In this document: in pieces, positions 6,126-13,717 of the stretch
How the letters are laid out: each line of letters opens with the position of its first letter
How positions within the stretch are numbered: position 1 is the stretch's first letter
DNA from: a virus
Direction: 5' to 3' (one strand)
Virus record (IMG/VR): IMGVR_UViG_3300045741_000414
Coordinates: 1 to 25,470 of that record
DNA length: 25,470 bases
Notes under the pieces: generated by a model
Told to the model about the DNA's origin: nothing
Seen by the model: only the letters and a program-made list of their open reading frames with translations
Database searches by the model: none
Translations under genes and position numbers: made by a program

Positions 6126-7496
6126 TTACCAGCTGATCACGACGGCATAGCCGGCGCCACCGAGGCCGCCCGCGCCACCCGTGCCGGGGTTCATCCCGAC
6201 TCCACCGCCACCGCCGCCACCGCCGCCACGACCACCCGCGCCGCCGGCCGCACCGTTCGTCGAGGCCGTGACCGTCGTACCACCACCACCACCACCCGCG
6301 CCGCCCTTGGTCGAGTCGCCCGCTGCACCGGCCGATCCAGCCGTTGGCGAGGCGCCATCCGTCCCGACCGCACCACCGCCGCCGACCGTATAGGAATCGG
6401 AGGCCCCGCCCGCGCCACCCGCGATAATCGCCGGCGTGGCATTGTGGCCGCCGCCCGATCCACCACCGCCGCCACCATAGACCGAACTAGCCCCGATCGA
6501 GGCCGCGACTGGTGTGGAGGCACTGCCGCCGCCGCCCGCGCCCCCGAACTCGGCGCAGTTCTGGTTGGTGGTGGGAACGGCGACCGTGCCCACGCCGCCT
6601 TCGCCCCCGCTCGACATCTGGGTGCCGGTCGCGATCGCATGCGGATAGGGACCACCGGGGACCCCGCCGGACGTCGTGCCAACGGCCCCGGCGCTCGCCG
6701 TTCCCCCGCCTCCGCCTCCGCCCGACGCGGCGGCTGAAATCGCGCCGCCGCGGCCCCCGCCGCCGCCGTAGGCGACCAGAATCGTCCCGAAGGACGTGTT
6801 CGCGCCAATGCCGCCGTCACCGCCCGCGGCACCGGCCACGCTCGCCGCGCCCGCGGCCCCACCGGCGCCGACCGTGACCGTGACGGTCGAACCGAGATCG
6901 GCCGCGACGAACGTCTCGCGGGCGAACGCGCCCCCGCCGCCCCCCGCGCCGCCCTTCGCGACTACTGCTGTCGCCAACGACGCCCCGCCCCCCCCACCGC
7001 CGCCGGCGCCCCAGAGCCGAACGAGCACGGCCTTCGGCGTAAACGCCGTCGGTTTGGTCCAGGTGTTCGCGCCGGTCGCCGTGAAGACCTGGACATCGAC
7101 CGGCCCAGCGCTGCCCGAGTAGACCGCGCCGCCCGCCGTGTAGTGGAACCAGACCCCTTCCCGGCAGACGAACTCCTCGCCCGCGAGGAGCGTGACCTTC
7201 TGCCATTCGTAGAGCGTAGCCGAAATATTCCGTTGGACCGTCACGTCGTTCGATGCGCTGGCGTGCCGGTTCCGGATGCTGATGTGCTTGATGTTCTTGA
7301 AATGATTCGCCGCCGGGGCCGCGACAATGTCGGTCGTCGTGGCCGTCGTGATTACGGCCTGTTCCGACACCAGCGTGGCGACCTGGGCTGACGGGGTCGT
7401 ATTGTCAACATCGGTCGAGGACACATCGACGACGATGTCCGCCGTCGAGGACGTAATGAGTTGGACCTTGTGCGTGGTCGCGGTCAGAGCTTGCAT
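6126..7496 (-). CDS. glycine-rich phage adhesin (456 aa)
   Basis: The N-terminal 130 or so residues form a beta domain (VQLITSSTADIVVDV, HISIRNRHASASNDVTVQR) containing 'GEEFVCREGVWFHYTAGG'. From 'VFTATGANTWTKP' onward the protein matches the layout of the glycine-rich phage adhesin domain: FT..G..TWTKP, then KAVLVRLWGAGGGGGGG, alternating polyglycine tracts with short variable segments, and a closing strand GYAVVISW. In the gp38-type adhesin of Salmonella phage S16 such glycine tracts form a polyglycine-II sandwich, with receptor-binding loops at the tips. The segments between the tracts (for example YPHAIATGTQM and PTTNQNCAEF) would be the receptor-determining loops. Probably the host-binding tip of a tail fibre. 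Confidence 0.75.
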   Translation of the reverse strand: MQALTATTHKVQLITSSTADIVVDVSSTDVDNTTPSAQVATLVSEQAVITTATTTDIVAAPAANHFKNIKHISIRNRHASASNDVTVQRNISATLYEWQKVTLLAGEEFVCREGVWFHYTAGGAVYSGSAGPVDVQVFTATGANTWTKPTAFTPKAVLVRLWGAGGGGGGGASLATAVVAKGGAGGGGGAFARETFVAADLGSTVTVTVGAGGAAGAASVAGAAGGDGGIGANTSFGTILVAYGGGGGRGGAISAAASGGGGGGGTASAGAVGTTSGGVPGGPYPHAIATGTQMSSGGEGGVGTVAVPTTNQNCAEFGGAGGGGSASTPVAASIGASSVYGGGGGGSGGGHNATPAIIAGGAGGASDSYTVGGGGAVGTDGASPTAGSAGAAGDSTKGGAGGGGGGTTVTASTNGAAGGAGGRGGGGGGGGGVGMNPGTGGAGGLGGAGYAVVISW

Positions 7497-7499
7497 GGG

Positions 7500-7733
7500 C
7501 TAGCCAATCGCTTTCACGGCCGGATTCGCGGCCGGCGCCACGTCCTGGAGATCGGTGGCTTCGATCACCACCGGCTGGGGCGCGATCCGCTTGACGGCCA
7601 CGAAGAGCAGGAAGCCGGCCCGTTCGGCCGCGACGAGCACCGACGCCTTCGCCACGGCCTCCTCGAGCGAATCGGCGGTGCCCGCGACGTAGCCGGTGCC
7701 CTCATTCAGGATGACGACAGTTTTCTCGGTCAT
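7500..7733 (-). CDS. hypothetical small protein (77 aa)
   Basis: Unrecognised. An AAGGAG site sits just upstream of ATG 7733. The protein has an alternating strand-helix-strand pattern (TVVILNEGTGYVAGTA, SLEEAVAKASVLVAAERAG, FLLFVAVKRIAPQPVVIEA), consistent with a small alpha/beta fold of about 60 residues and a flexible Ala/Pro tail. No cysteines, signal or membrane segment. Its place between two fibre-like genes suggests a fibre assembly chaperone or small virion part, but the sequence gives no direct proof. Confidence 0.55.
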   Translation of the reverse strand: MTEKTVVILNEGTGYVAGTADSLEEAVAKASVLVAAERAGFLLFVAVKRIAPQPVVIEATDLQDVAPAANPAVKAIG

Positions 7734-7745
7734 GATGCTTCTCCT

Positions 7746-8429
7746 TTACCAATAGGCCGCGTCGGTCGCGAGCGCCCAGGGGATTTCGCCCTTCATCGTA
7801 GCCAGCGCCGATTGGAGCGGCGCGACCCGAAAAGCCACTGCACTGATATCCCATCCGTTGGAACTGTCGCAGGACCAATCACAGGTCCGCGCCCCGGCGC
7901 TGCTTTGCTCCAACCATTCCATGGTCCCGCCGATCGTATCATCGCCGCCGGCGGTGAATCCCGTCCCTGGCGTATGGACCCCGCCATGGCCCGTGACGAC
8001 ACATAGAAGCAGACTGGCCGTCGTCGTCGTCACGGAGACGCTTGGCGTCGTCGTCGTGGCCGTCCGGGCATAGTTGGAGGTATCGAGGACGCCAGCCGGC
8101 ACCGTCCATCCGGTCCATTTGTCGAGCAAGAGCCCGCGCCAGTTCACCGAGGTCGAGAACGTCACGATGACCGTCGGGGTGCCACCGGTCGTCACCGTGC
8201 ATTGAAACCATTGCTGGTCCTGGTCGACGCCGGCGTCTTTGGCGCGGGTGGTCGTCCAGGTATTGCCCAGGTCATCCGTTACCGTGGAGATCGTATTGGC
8301 GCCGGCGCCCCACTCGACCCAGAGGGTCAGGAGGTCGCCGACCGACACCGCCGCCCCCGCCGTCACGACCGCGGTGCCGGCGCCGGCCGAATTGCCGAAC
8401 GTCCCAAGGGCTACCCGGGCGATCGCCAT
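7746..8429 (-). CDS. beta-rich tail/adhesin protein (227 aa)
   Basis: The N-terminal part is a recognisable jelly-roll-like pattern found in phage and bacterial surface proteins: 'GDLLTLWVEWG', 'ISTVTDDLGNTWTTTRAKDAG', 'QQWFQCTVTTGGTPTVIVTFSTSVNWRGLLLDKWTG'. The 'VTDxLGNTWT' turn and the Thr-rich strand 'TATTTTPSVSVTTTTASLLLCVVTGHGG' are typical. The C terminus continues with Trp-containing strands and a helix. It is likely a carbohydrate-facing module of a tail fibre or an associated virion protein. No catalytic residues can be picked out. It follows the secreted lectin-like gene by three bases. Confidence 0.6.
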   Translation of the reverse strand: MAIARVALGTFGNSAGAGTAVVTAGAAVSVGDLLTLWVEWGAGANTISTVTDDLGNTWTTTRAKDAGVDQDQQWFQCTVTTGGTPTVIVTFSTSVNWRGLLLDKWTGWTVPAGVLDTSNYARTATTTTPSVSVTTTTASLLLCVVTGHGGVHTPGTGFTAGGDDTIGGTMEWLEQSSAGARTCDWSCDSSNGWDISAVAFRVAPLQSALATMKGEIPWALATDAAYW

Positions 8430-8432
8430 GGT

Positions 8433-9503
8433 CTACCGAACCGGTCCAATGGGGGCCGTCGACGCCCGCACATTGTCGTAGTACATCGTGCCTACGCTCG
8501 CGGCGTTGGCCCAGTTCTCGATCCAGATGCCGCCGAGCGTGACCGATGCCTCGGCCGCGGATCGATAGAGCACCGTGGTATGTCGGCCCCGGAGGGTCGG
8601 GATGCTGGGACAGGCCAGCCCATCCGCCGCGCAGTCATCCAGCCAGAACTCGAAGAGGCCATCCGCCGCGCCCGGAGTGTTGAGCCGGACGTGCATTTCG
8701 ATGAAGTACCAATGGGTCGGCACGAGCGTGAGGTCCGGCGCGAGGTTACTACCCATCCAGGCGCTGGCTCCGCTCGGCAAATCCTGATGGAGGTACGGCA
8801 GACAAACGATCGACTCGTTGCCGAAATAGTTGTAGCAGAGGGCGACCATCTGCCCGGTGCCGACGCCGCGCGTGAAGTCGAACATCTTCTCATGGCCGCC
8901 GTCATAATCGGCTTGCGGCTGGAAGTAGAGGCGGAAATAGGCTTCGGTCAGTCCGGTCCGACTGAACCCATGCTCGGCCATGTTTCGGCCGCCGACACCC
9001 TGATGGAGCCCCGAGGTCGCCGCACAGTTCGACCGGAAGCCTTTTCCGCCACAGACGGCCGCGCCGGCTGGGGTAATGGGATTGGCATAAATCGTCCCGC
9101 ACCAGCCATGCGTTTGCAGGAGGCCGCCCGAGGCGTTCGCCGCATCGCAATCCTTGCTATACCAACTCCCCGACTCGAAATCATCGCAGAGGAGGGTGGC
9201 GGGATCGGTTCCGCATCCCGCTTCGGCCGCGTTGAGATACATCGATCCGGTCGCGGGCGGGGGCGCGGGAGGGGGAGGCGGCGCTGGTGGAGGCGGTGGC
9301 GTCGGAGCTGGAGGCGGGATCGTCCGGAACGTCACCAGCGCCCGCGCTTCGGCGAGCCACCGCTTGATGAGCGTCGAGCTCGTCCGCGTCCGCGCCGAAT
9401 CGATTTTGACCACGGCTTTGGCGAGCGAGTCGGGACTCGGCTGCTGGGCCGCCAGCCCGAGACTGTTGAGCGCGAGGACGACGGCGAGAAGAAGCGCTCG
9501 CAT
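8433..9503 (-). CDS. secreted Cys-rich lectin-like protein (356 aa)
   Basis: The start is ATG 9503, overlapping the previous stop (TGATG); the frame is open farther upstream but only as a shadow of the previous gene. Residues 1-19 form a Sec signal peptide (MRALLLAVVLALNSLGLAA, cleavage after AxA-like LAA). Then follow a helical stretch, a proline linker (about residues 63-84) and a globular C-terminal domain containing ten cysteines, the first at residue 97. The domain has the pattern of LamG/concanavalin-like or polysaccharide-lyase-like jelly rolls: LCDDFESGSW, EAYFRLYFQP, HEKMFDFTRG, THWYFIEMHVRLN, ADGLFEFWLDDC, YYDNVRAST. An even number of cysteines plus export suggests a disulfide-bonded protein outside the cytoplasm. 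A signal peptide is unusual for a virion adhesin. Confidence 0.7.
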   Translation of the reverse strand: MRALLLAVVLALNSLGLAAQQPSPDSLAKAVVKIDSARTRTSSTLIKRWLAEARALVTFRTIPPPAPTPPPPPAPPPPPAPPPATGSMYLNAAEAGCGTDPATLLCDDFESGSWYSKDCDAANASGGLLQTHGWCGTIYANPITPAGAAVCGGKGFRSNCAATSGLHQGVGGRNMAEHGFSRTGLTEAYFRLYFQPQADYDGGHEKMFDFTRGVGTGQMVALCYNYFGNESIVCLPYLHQDLPSGASAWMGSNLAPDLTLVPTHWYFIEMHVRLNTPGAADGLFEFWLDDCAADGLACPSIPTLRGRHTTVLYRSAAEASVTLGGIWIENWANAASVGTMYYDNVRASTAPIGPVR

Positions 9504-9844
9504 CACGCCCCCTGCACGTTCAGGGTGAAGACCGTATTCACCGGCAAGTTGGCCGGGAGTTCGAGCAGAATCTCGTTGGCCGCGAGCGTCGGATGGCCAT
9601 CCTGCTGCCGCCAGGGCGATACGCTCAAGCCCGTCGGCAGACCCGACACAAACGCCACCGGCAGACTTTTGGCCGCCCTCCGGCCGAGGCCCGTCAGCAC
9701 ATCGACGAACAGATGGATGGACCCACCGGGCGACAGATTGACCGGGCCCGCCGGCGTCACGATGGTGTCGATGACGGTATCGGTCGGCGGCGGGATATCC
9801 GCCGGGGCGACCACGAACACTTTGACCTGCGCGATCAGACTCAT
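9503..9844 (-). CDS. hypothetical beta-rich protein (113 aa)
   Basis: Start set at ATG 9844 because it overlaps the stop of the HExxH gene (ATGA); the longer frame from 10129 only shadows that gene. The product (MSLIAQVKVFVVAPADIPPP, then VNLSPGGSIHLFVDVLTGLG, then EILLELPANLPVNTVFTLNV) looks like one beta sandwich with a proline-rich edge. No family is recognised. It is translationally coupled to the secreted lectin-like gene after it (TGATG), so the two products may act together or be made in equal amounts. Confidence 0.5.
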   Translation of the reverse strand: MSLIAQVKVFVVAPADIPPPTDTVIDTIVTPAGPVNLSPGGSIHLFVDVLTGLGRRAAKSLPVAFVSGLPTGLSVSPWRQQDGHPTLAANEILLELPANLPVNTVFTLNVQGA

Positions 9845-10188
9845 ACATTTTCCTCGAATTGGGGGTAGGCCGCCCCGGCGAAGTCGCGCACGGTCGGCTG
9901 TTCCTTCGCGTGCGCTTGCTTCTCCATCCAGATCCAGCCGAAACACAAGACATACAGCGGCAGGTAGAACACGCCGAACATACGGACCTGATAGATATGC
10001 GTTCCTTCGTGCCGCAAGGTCGGCGCGTTGATCGGCGGCTGGCCTGCCTTTCGGTCGATGCGGTCGTCGTGCAAAGTTCGGTTGATCGAGGGCCACCAGC
10101 CCGTCATCTCGACGACGCGGATTGGCCAAGGGTCCCAGCCCTCGCCCGGATGCCAGCGCACCCGATAGGTACCTAACGTCGTCGTCAT
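9841..10188 (-). CDS. HExxH putative zinc metallopeptidase-like protein (115 aa)
   Basis: Start at ATG 10188, overlapping the previous gene's TGA (ATGA). Residues 60-64 are H-E-G-T-H, a perfect HExxH zinc-peptidase motif, embedded in 'PTLRHEGTHIYQVRMFGVFYLPLYVL'. This arrangement, HExxH then 'xxQxRxxGxxYLPxY' and a hydrophobic segment (YVLCFGWIWM), is seen in small bacterial and phage proteins of the minigluzincin/eCIS-core-like kind. A third zinc ligand is not obvious. Placed between the coiled-coil membrane gene and the adhesin set, it might cleave a peptide or envelope protein during lysis or entry, or be a degenerate structural domain. The catalytic role is inference from the motif alone. 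Confidence 0.55.
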   Translation of the reverse strand: MTTTLGTYRVRWHPGEGWDPWPIRVVEMTGWWPSINRTLHDDRIDRKAGQPPINAPTLRHEGTHIYQVRMFGVFYLPLYVLCFGWIWMEKQAHAKEQPTVRDFAGAAYPQFEENV

Positions 10189-10580
10189 GACCCGCCTCGC
10201 CGTTTCACCCATTTGTCATGATCGACCAGTTGCGCTTGAAGCTCCCGAATTGCCGTCTTCAGGTCGGCAATCTCTCCGGCCAGGCTGCCGAGGTCATGCG
10301 ACAAGTTCCGAACTTGATCGCTGCCGTTCAATTTAAGGTCTGAGATCAGCGTTGAATCGGTCGCATTCCGGTGCTCGACGCCCGAGAGGCGATTCTCCAT
10401 TTTCGCGTATAGCAACGTGGCCGCGATGGCGAGCCCGAGCCCCGTGCCGAGAATCCACCGCAGCAGTGTCTGCGCCTGCCGCCCCAACATCAGTTGCAGG
10501 TCGGTGACGGTGAGGACTTCGATCTCCTCGCCGCTAACCGTCTTCACCCGATGGTTGGCCCCATCCGACCCCGGAGTCAT
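10185..10580 (-). CDS. membrane-anchored coiled-coil protein, spanin-like (131 aa)
   Basis: Residues 1-40 are soluble and would be cytoplasmic. A transmembrane segment follows (about 41-59, WILGTGLGLAIAATLLYAK), then a long heptad-like helix (ENRLSGVEHRNATDSTLI, VRNLSHDLGSLAGEIADLKT, AIRELQAQL) and a basic tail. This N-in, coiled-coil-out layout directly after a holin-like gene and near the endolysin is what one expects of an inner-membrane spanin (Rz-like) or a holin accessory protein. No partner lipoprotein is embedded in or next to it; the only lipoprotein in the window lies in the plus-strand cluster at 2519. Confidence 0.6.
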   Translation of the reverse strand: MTPGSDGANHRVKTVSGEEIEVLTVTDLQLMLGRQAQTLLRWILGTGLGLAIAATLLYAKMENRLSGVEHRNATDSTLISDLKLNGSDQVRNLSHDLGSLAGEIADLKTAIRELQAQLVDHDKWVKRRGGS

Positions 10581-10586
10581 CGGTCC

Positions 10587-10892
10587 TTACCCGTTCGCGG
10601 GCGGCTGGAGTTTCTTCGTCTGGTCGCCCAGATGGAAGACGTAGCTCAACCCGGCACTGGCGAGCGCCGCCATATCGGCCTGGCTCAACATCGTCGGATC
10701 AGCGACCGAGAGCACGACGCCGAGTTTCACGGTCGCGACCGTCAGCCCATAGCTCAAGACGCCGACCAGAATCCGGGTCACGGGCGCCGGGAGCTTCTGG
10801 AGCAGGGCCACCGCCTTCTGGAAATACTCGTAGATCAGGTTCGTCAGCGCCGCGACGATCACGGGCAGCAACATCGTCAACAGGTCTTTCAT
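10587..10892 (-). CDS. holin-like protein (101 aa)
   Basis: Start at ATG 10892, overlapping the previous stop (ATGA). The protein begins MKDLLTMLLPVIVAALTNLI, has a short amphipathic loop (YEYFQKAVALLQKLPAPVT) and a second hydrophobic stretch (RILVGVLSYGLTVATVKLGVVLSV), then a polar tail that ends with Lys residues (DQTKKLQPPANG). Two membrane segments in about 100 residues next to an endolysin gene is the usual look of a phage holin, which forms holes in the inner membrane to release or trigger the lysin. No exact holin family is recognised. Confidence 0.6.
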   Translation of the reverse strand: MKDLLTMLLPVIVAALTNLIYEYFQKAVALLQKLPAPVTRILVGVLSYGLTVATVKLGVVLSVADPTMLSQADMAALASAGLSYVFHLGDQTKKLQPPANG

Positions 10893-11347
10893 TTGTCCGA
10901 TTCCTCCGTCGAAGGTTTCCCGCCACGTCCGACCATCTTCCCGACCCCTGACCCAATGGCGCCCCAGACGCCGCCGGCCGTCGCCCGGCCCAACGTCTTG
11001 GGGGCCACGAGGAGCGAGGCCCGCAAGAACTCTAGGAGGGTCGCCCATGCGCTATGATGATCGGCCGGCATCGGCCAATAGCCGATCTCTTGGCCCATCT
11101 CGACCGTCGCCCGGCTAGCAATCAGCAGGAGGCCAAGGAAGAACGCCGAGTCCTCAATCATCCGGCTCGCCCCGCCCCGGAGTGGGGAGCCGTATTTCGC
11201 CCCGTCAATCCGGGCCTGGGTTTCGGCCGCCTTGGCTCGGACGGTATCGAGTTCCGACATGAGCCGTACCTCGTCCTCGGACAAGCGCCGGGCTTCCTGA
11301 CTTGGGGTCAGGCTGGCGGTCGGGACGGGGGCGGGCGTCGGCTCCAT
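10889..11347 (-). CDS. phage membrane protein of the lysis region (152 aa)
   Basis: Start set at ATG 11347, just after the endolysin stop; the longer frame from 11485 reads back through the endolysin gene. The N-terminal third is Pro/Ser/Thr-rich followed by a charged helix (EDEVRLMSELDTVRAKAAETQARID). The C-terminal half has two moderately hydrophobic helices (AFFLGLLLIASRATVEMG and ATLLEFLRASLLVAP) and a Gly-rich basic end. It might be a holin, antiholin or membrane-associated assembly factor. Position between endolysin and holin-like genes argues for a lysis role. Confidence 0.5.
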   Translation of the reverse strand: MEPTPAPVPTASLTPSQEARRLSEDEVRLMSELDTVRAKAAETQARIDGAKYGSPLRGGASRMIEDSAFFLGLLLIASRATVEMGQEIGYWPMPADHHSAWATLLEFLRASLLVAPKTLGRATAGGVWGAIGSGVGKMVGRGGKPSTEESDK

Positions 11348-11351
11348 CGGC

Positions 11352-11822
11352 TCACCCAGCGGGAGGGGTATAGGGAAGATACTCAGTCCCCGTCGCCGTC
11401 CGAACTGCCCTGATCGTTTGGTGCCTGTTGGTCGGCTTGGACCGGTAGCCGACGTGAACCCAGGCCGGGTTAGCGTCGTCGCCAAACTCCCAGATCAGTT
11501 GATCGAAGTCGAGATGATGGCGACACCAGAGGAAGAGATCGGCGTTGCTGACCTTCATCCCTTCCATGTCAATCGCCCGGCCGTTGACGTGATCCGAGGT
11601 CGGCGACCCGCCGATCGCCCGGTTGAGCGCCGGCGACCGATAGAAGCTCGTAATCCGGAGGGGCCCGCAGGCGGTTCGGGCCGGCTCGAAGCACTCGGCC
11701 GCGACGAGGCGCATATTGGCGAGTTCATCCGGACTAGGCGTATTGTCGATCCCACGCCGGATTGCCGTCGGGGAACTGGTTGCCTCCTCATAGGTGCAAT
11801 GGGCGGAAATCGGCGGGGGCAT
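11352..11822 (-). CDS. endolysin, M15-family peptidase (156 aa)
   Basis: Start at ATG 11822, four bases after the hub gene's stop; upstream in-frame codons lie inside that gene. The protein is a compact Peptidase_M15_3 domain: an N-terminal helix with 'CTYEEATSSPTAIRRGIDNT' (equivalent to the F-x-x-x-E-x-x-x-S-x-T-A segment), 'LRITSFYRSPALNRAIGG', then 'SDHVNGRAID' giving zinc ligands H78 and D85, a likely catalytic acid at E112 (QLIWEF) and the third ligand H123 in 'WVHVGY'. All active-site residues expected for D-Ala-type or L-Ala-D-Glu peptidases are present. It should cut peptide bonds in peptidoglycan during lysis. There is no signal peptide, so it needs the neighbouring holin-like protein to cross the membrane. 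Confidence 0.88.
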   Translation of the reverse strand: MPPPISAHCTYEEATSSPTAIRRGIDNTPSPDELANMRLVAAECFEPARTACGPLRITSFYRSPALNRAIGGSPTSDHVNGRAIDMEGMKVSNADLFLWCRHHLDFDQLIWEFGDDANPAWVHVGYRSKPTNRHQTIRAVRTATGTEYLPYTPPAG

Positions 11823-11826
11823 GCTG

Positions 11827-13716
11827 CTAACTCCCGGCAAGGATCGTCGTGAGACGACGGGGCAGGGTCGAAAGCGTGACCCGCGGATTCGCAATTCGGT
11901 CGCTCGAGCGGACGACTTGGACGCACCGAACGGGCGTCCGCGTGACCCCGAGGGTATGGTCAGTCAGATAGCCGTACATTCCGCATTCGACGGCTGGCGT
12001 ATCCGTCACCAGCGTATTATCGGGCACGTAGGCGAGCGCTCGCAAATCGACCATATCAATATCGAACGTATCCACCGGCGCCCCGTTCGTGTCCATGTGG
12101 GTATTCCCGATCTGGACGTTCGCGGCGGCGGACGACCCGACCCGAAAGGCGGGCGATCCGGATGACCCGAGCGTCACTTGCGCCCACGCGACATAGAACT
12201 CTGGCGTCGGTGCGCTGGTCCCTCCGGCTTGGAGTTTGATTTGGAAGGTGCGACTGCCAGCCGCCACGGAGCCGGAAAAATCAAACCGTTGCCAGCCGAG
12301 AGTCCACGCCTGGTTGAGCGAATCACTTTTATAGACCTGGGCGCCATCCACAAGAAACTGCACGAACGTCGTCGCGACGGGCGCTGGATTCCCGAGAGCC
12401 GTGACGTCAATATAGACGGAGAACGTATAGATTTCCGCCGTCCGGCAATACACCGTGAATGCGGGCGTCGTAATCGCGGCCGACGTATTGCCAGCATTTA
12501 CCTTCGCGGAATAGCCGGCAGGACCCCGAAACCCCTTCGTGCTTGTTTGCGTCACCGTTCCGGTTCCGGCCAGGGTCGTCGTCCATGTATCCAGAACGCC
12601 GGCCGTCCAATGGGCGAGGTCGCCGTTCCGGATATAGTTCGTGTAGCCGTCCCCGCCCACGAGGACGCCTAACCGTTTGCCCCAGGTCGTTTGCAGGGCC
12701 GGACTATCGACATAGGACCAGTCGTCCCCGCCGCTATTGACCGCCAGATAGCCGCGTTCCCCGACGCTAATCGTCGTGGTGCTCGCCATCAGGAGGCGCG
12801 TCACGGTCGCGCTAACCTTGACCGTATCGGTGATTTGATGCGACGTATTGACGTCTTCCTCGAACCAGTAGAACGTATTGAACTGGTCGTCTTCCCGCGC
12901 CGGCCCATTCCCGTAGCCGTCGATGCCCTTGACCTCGATATAGGTATTCGCGGAGACGGCCGAGACTTCATAGGTCGGCCGCCGCAAGGCATTGGCGGTC
13001 GAAAAGGCGACCCGCGTCGTCTGATCGTTCCGTCGTTGGGTTCGGCGCAGATTCCCGAGTTGCCGTTTCGTCCGGAGATCGAAGACGTACCCGCCCCAGG
13101 CGGACGGGGGTCGGAACTGCGCGGCGAGGCCCCCTATTGCCGGCAGTAGTTCGTATCGCGTCCCGGTCAGCGACTCGAGCGCGGCGGCGTGTTGGTTGAT
13201 CGCCGCTAAGGGCGTTGCCGTCGCAAACGTGCTCTGATAATAGCGGGCGGTTTCGTCCGAGCCTAGTTTGCCGGACCAGTAGCTCGGGAGCGACGGAATC
13301 ACGAGATCGGTTAACGTCTCGCCCGAGGTTAGATAGCCGTTCGAGGCAACCGAAAACGCCGACCGGTTGCCGGCAACCGTCGTCAAAATAGCGTCCTTTT
13401 CGACCAAATCCTGGAGGACGCATTGGGCCGTATAGGTCGCCAGGCCCGACCCAACATCTTCGGTCCGTTCGGTGATCCGGAACTCTTGGAAGAGCGCGCC
13501 GCTCTCAAAGAACGCCTTGAGGACCCGGCCCACTACCAGGTCCGCATAGTAGTCCCACGACATGGCCACCTGGATCGTGAGCGAGGACCAGAACGTATAG
13601 TTGTCAATCCGATCGCTGATTTCCCATCGGATGATCGGGACCACGCTATAGACCGTCGGATTGTTGACCGACCAGTCCGACGTGAGGTGGATTTGCGTGA
13701 TCGCATAATAGGCCAT
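11827..13716 (-). CDS. tail hub / tail-associated protein with carbohydrate-binding-like domain (629 aa)
   Basis: Large protein immediately after the Dit-like and LamG-like genes, the place of the tail hub (gp27/Tal-like) in siphoviruses. The N-terminal 250 or so residues contain beta-rich segments with hub-like character (IIRWEISDRIDNYTFWSSLT, LKAFFESGALFQEFRITERT, TYTAQCVLQDLVEKDAIL). The central-to-C-terminal part contains 'YIRNGDLAHWTAG...DTWT', followed by 'SAAITTPAFTVYCRTAEIYT' and 'WQRFDFSGSVAAGSRTFQIK', the pattern of a CBM4/9-like carbohydrate-binding module. The extreme C terminus (IDMVDLRALAYVPDNTL, YLTDHTLGVTRTPVRCVQVV) resembles hub closing strands. It would close the tail tube and contact the cell surface. 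Assignment rests on position and pattern. Confidence 0.65.
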   Translation of the reverse strand: MAYYAITQIHLTSDWSVNNPTVYSVVPIIRWEISDRIDNYTFWSSLTIQVAMSWDYYADLVVGRVLKAFFESGALFQEFRITERTEDVGSGLATYTAQCVLQDLVEKDAILTTVAGNRSAFSVASNGYLTSGETLTDLVIPSLPSYWSGKLGSDETARYYQSTFATATPLAAINQHAAALESLTGTRYELLPAIGGLAAQFRPPSAWGGYVFDLRTKRQLGNLRRTQRRNDQTTRVAFSTANALRRPTYEVSAVSANTYIEVKGIDGYGNGPAREDDQFNTFYWFEEDVNTSHQITDTVKVSATVTRLLMASTTTISVGERGYLAVNSGGDDWSYVDSPALQTTWGKRLGVLVGGDGYTNYIRNGDLAHWTAGVLDTWTTTLAGTGTVTQTSTKGFRGPAGYSAKVNAGNTSAAITTPAFTVYCRTAEIYTFSVYIDVTALGNPAPVATTFVQFLVDGAQVYKSDSLNQAWTLGWQRFDFSGSVAAGSRTFQIKLQAGGTSAPTPEFYVAWAQVTLGSSGSPAFRVGSSAAANVQIGNTHMDTNGAPVDTFDIDMVDLRALAYVPDNTLVTDTPAVECGMYGYLTDHTLGVTRTPVRCVQVVRSSDRIANPRVTLSTLPRRLTTILAGS

Positions 13717-13717
13717 A

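Noticed and set aside
6191-6862. Arg/Ala-rich frames on both strands within the glycine-rich gene
   Set aside because: Gly codon tracts leave other frames open as Arg, Ala or Pro runs; the TWTKP and GYAVVISW motifs identify the real frame.
8202-10031. Plus-strand open frame of 609 codons
   Set aside because: It runs antisense across four minus-strand genes with good starts and recognisable domains; it is Arg/Gly/Pro-rich and has no family resemblance. It is a high-GC shadow frame.
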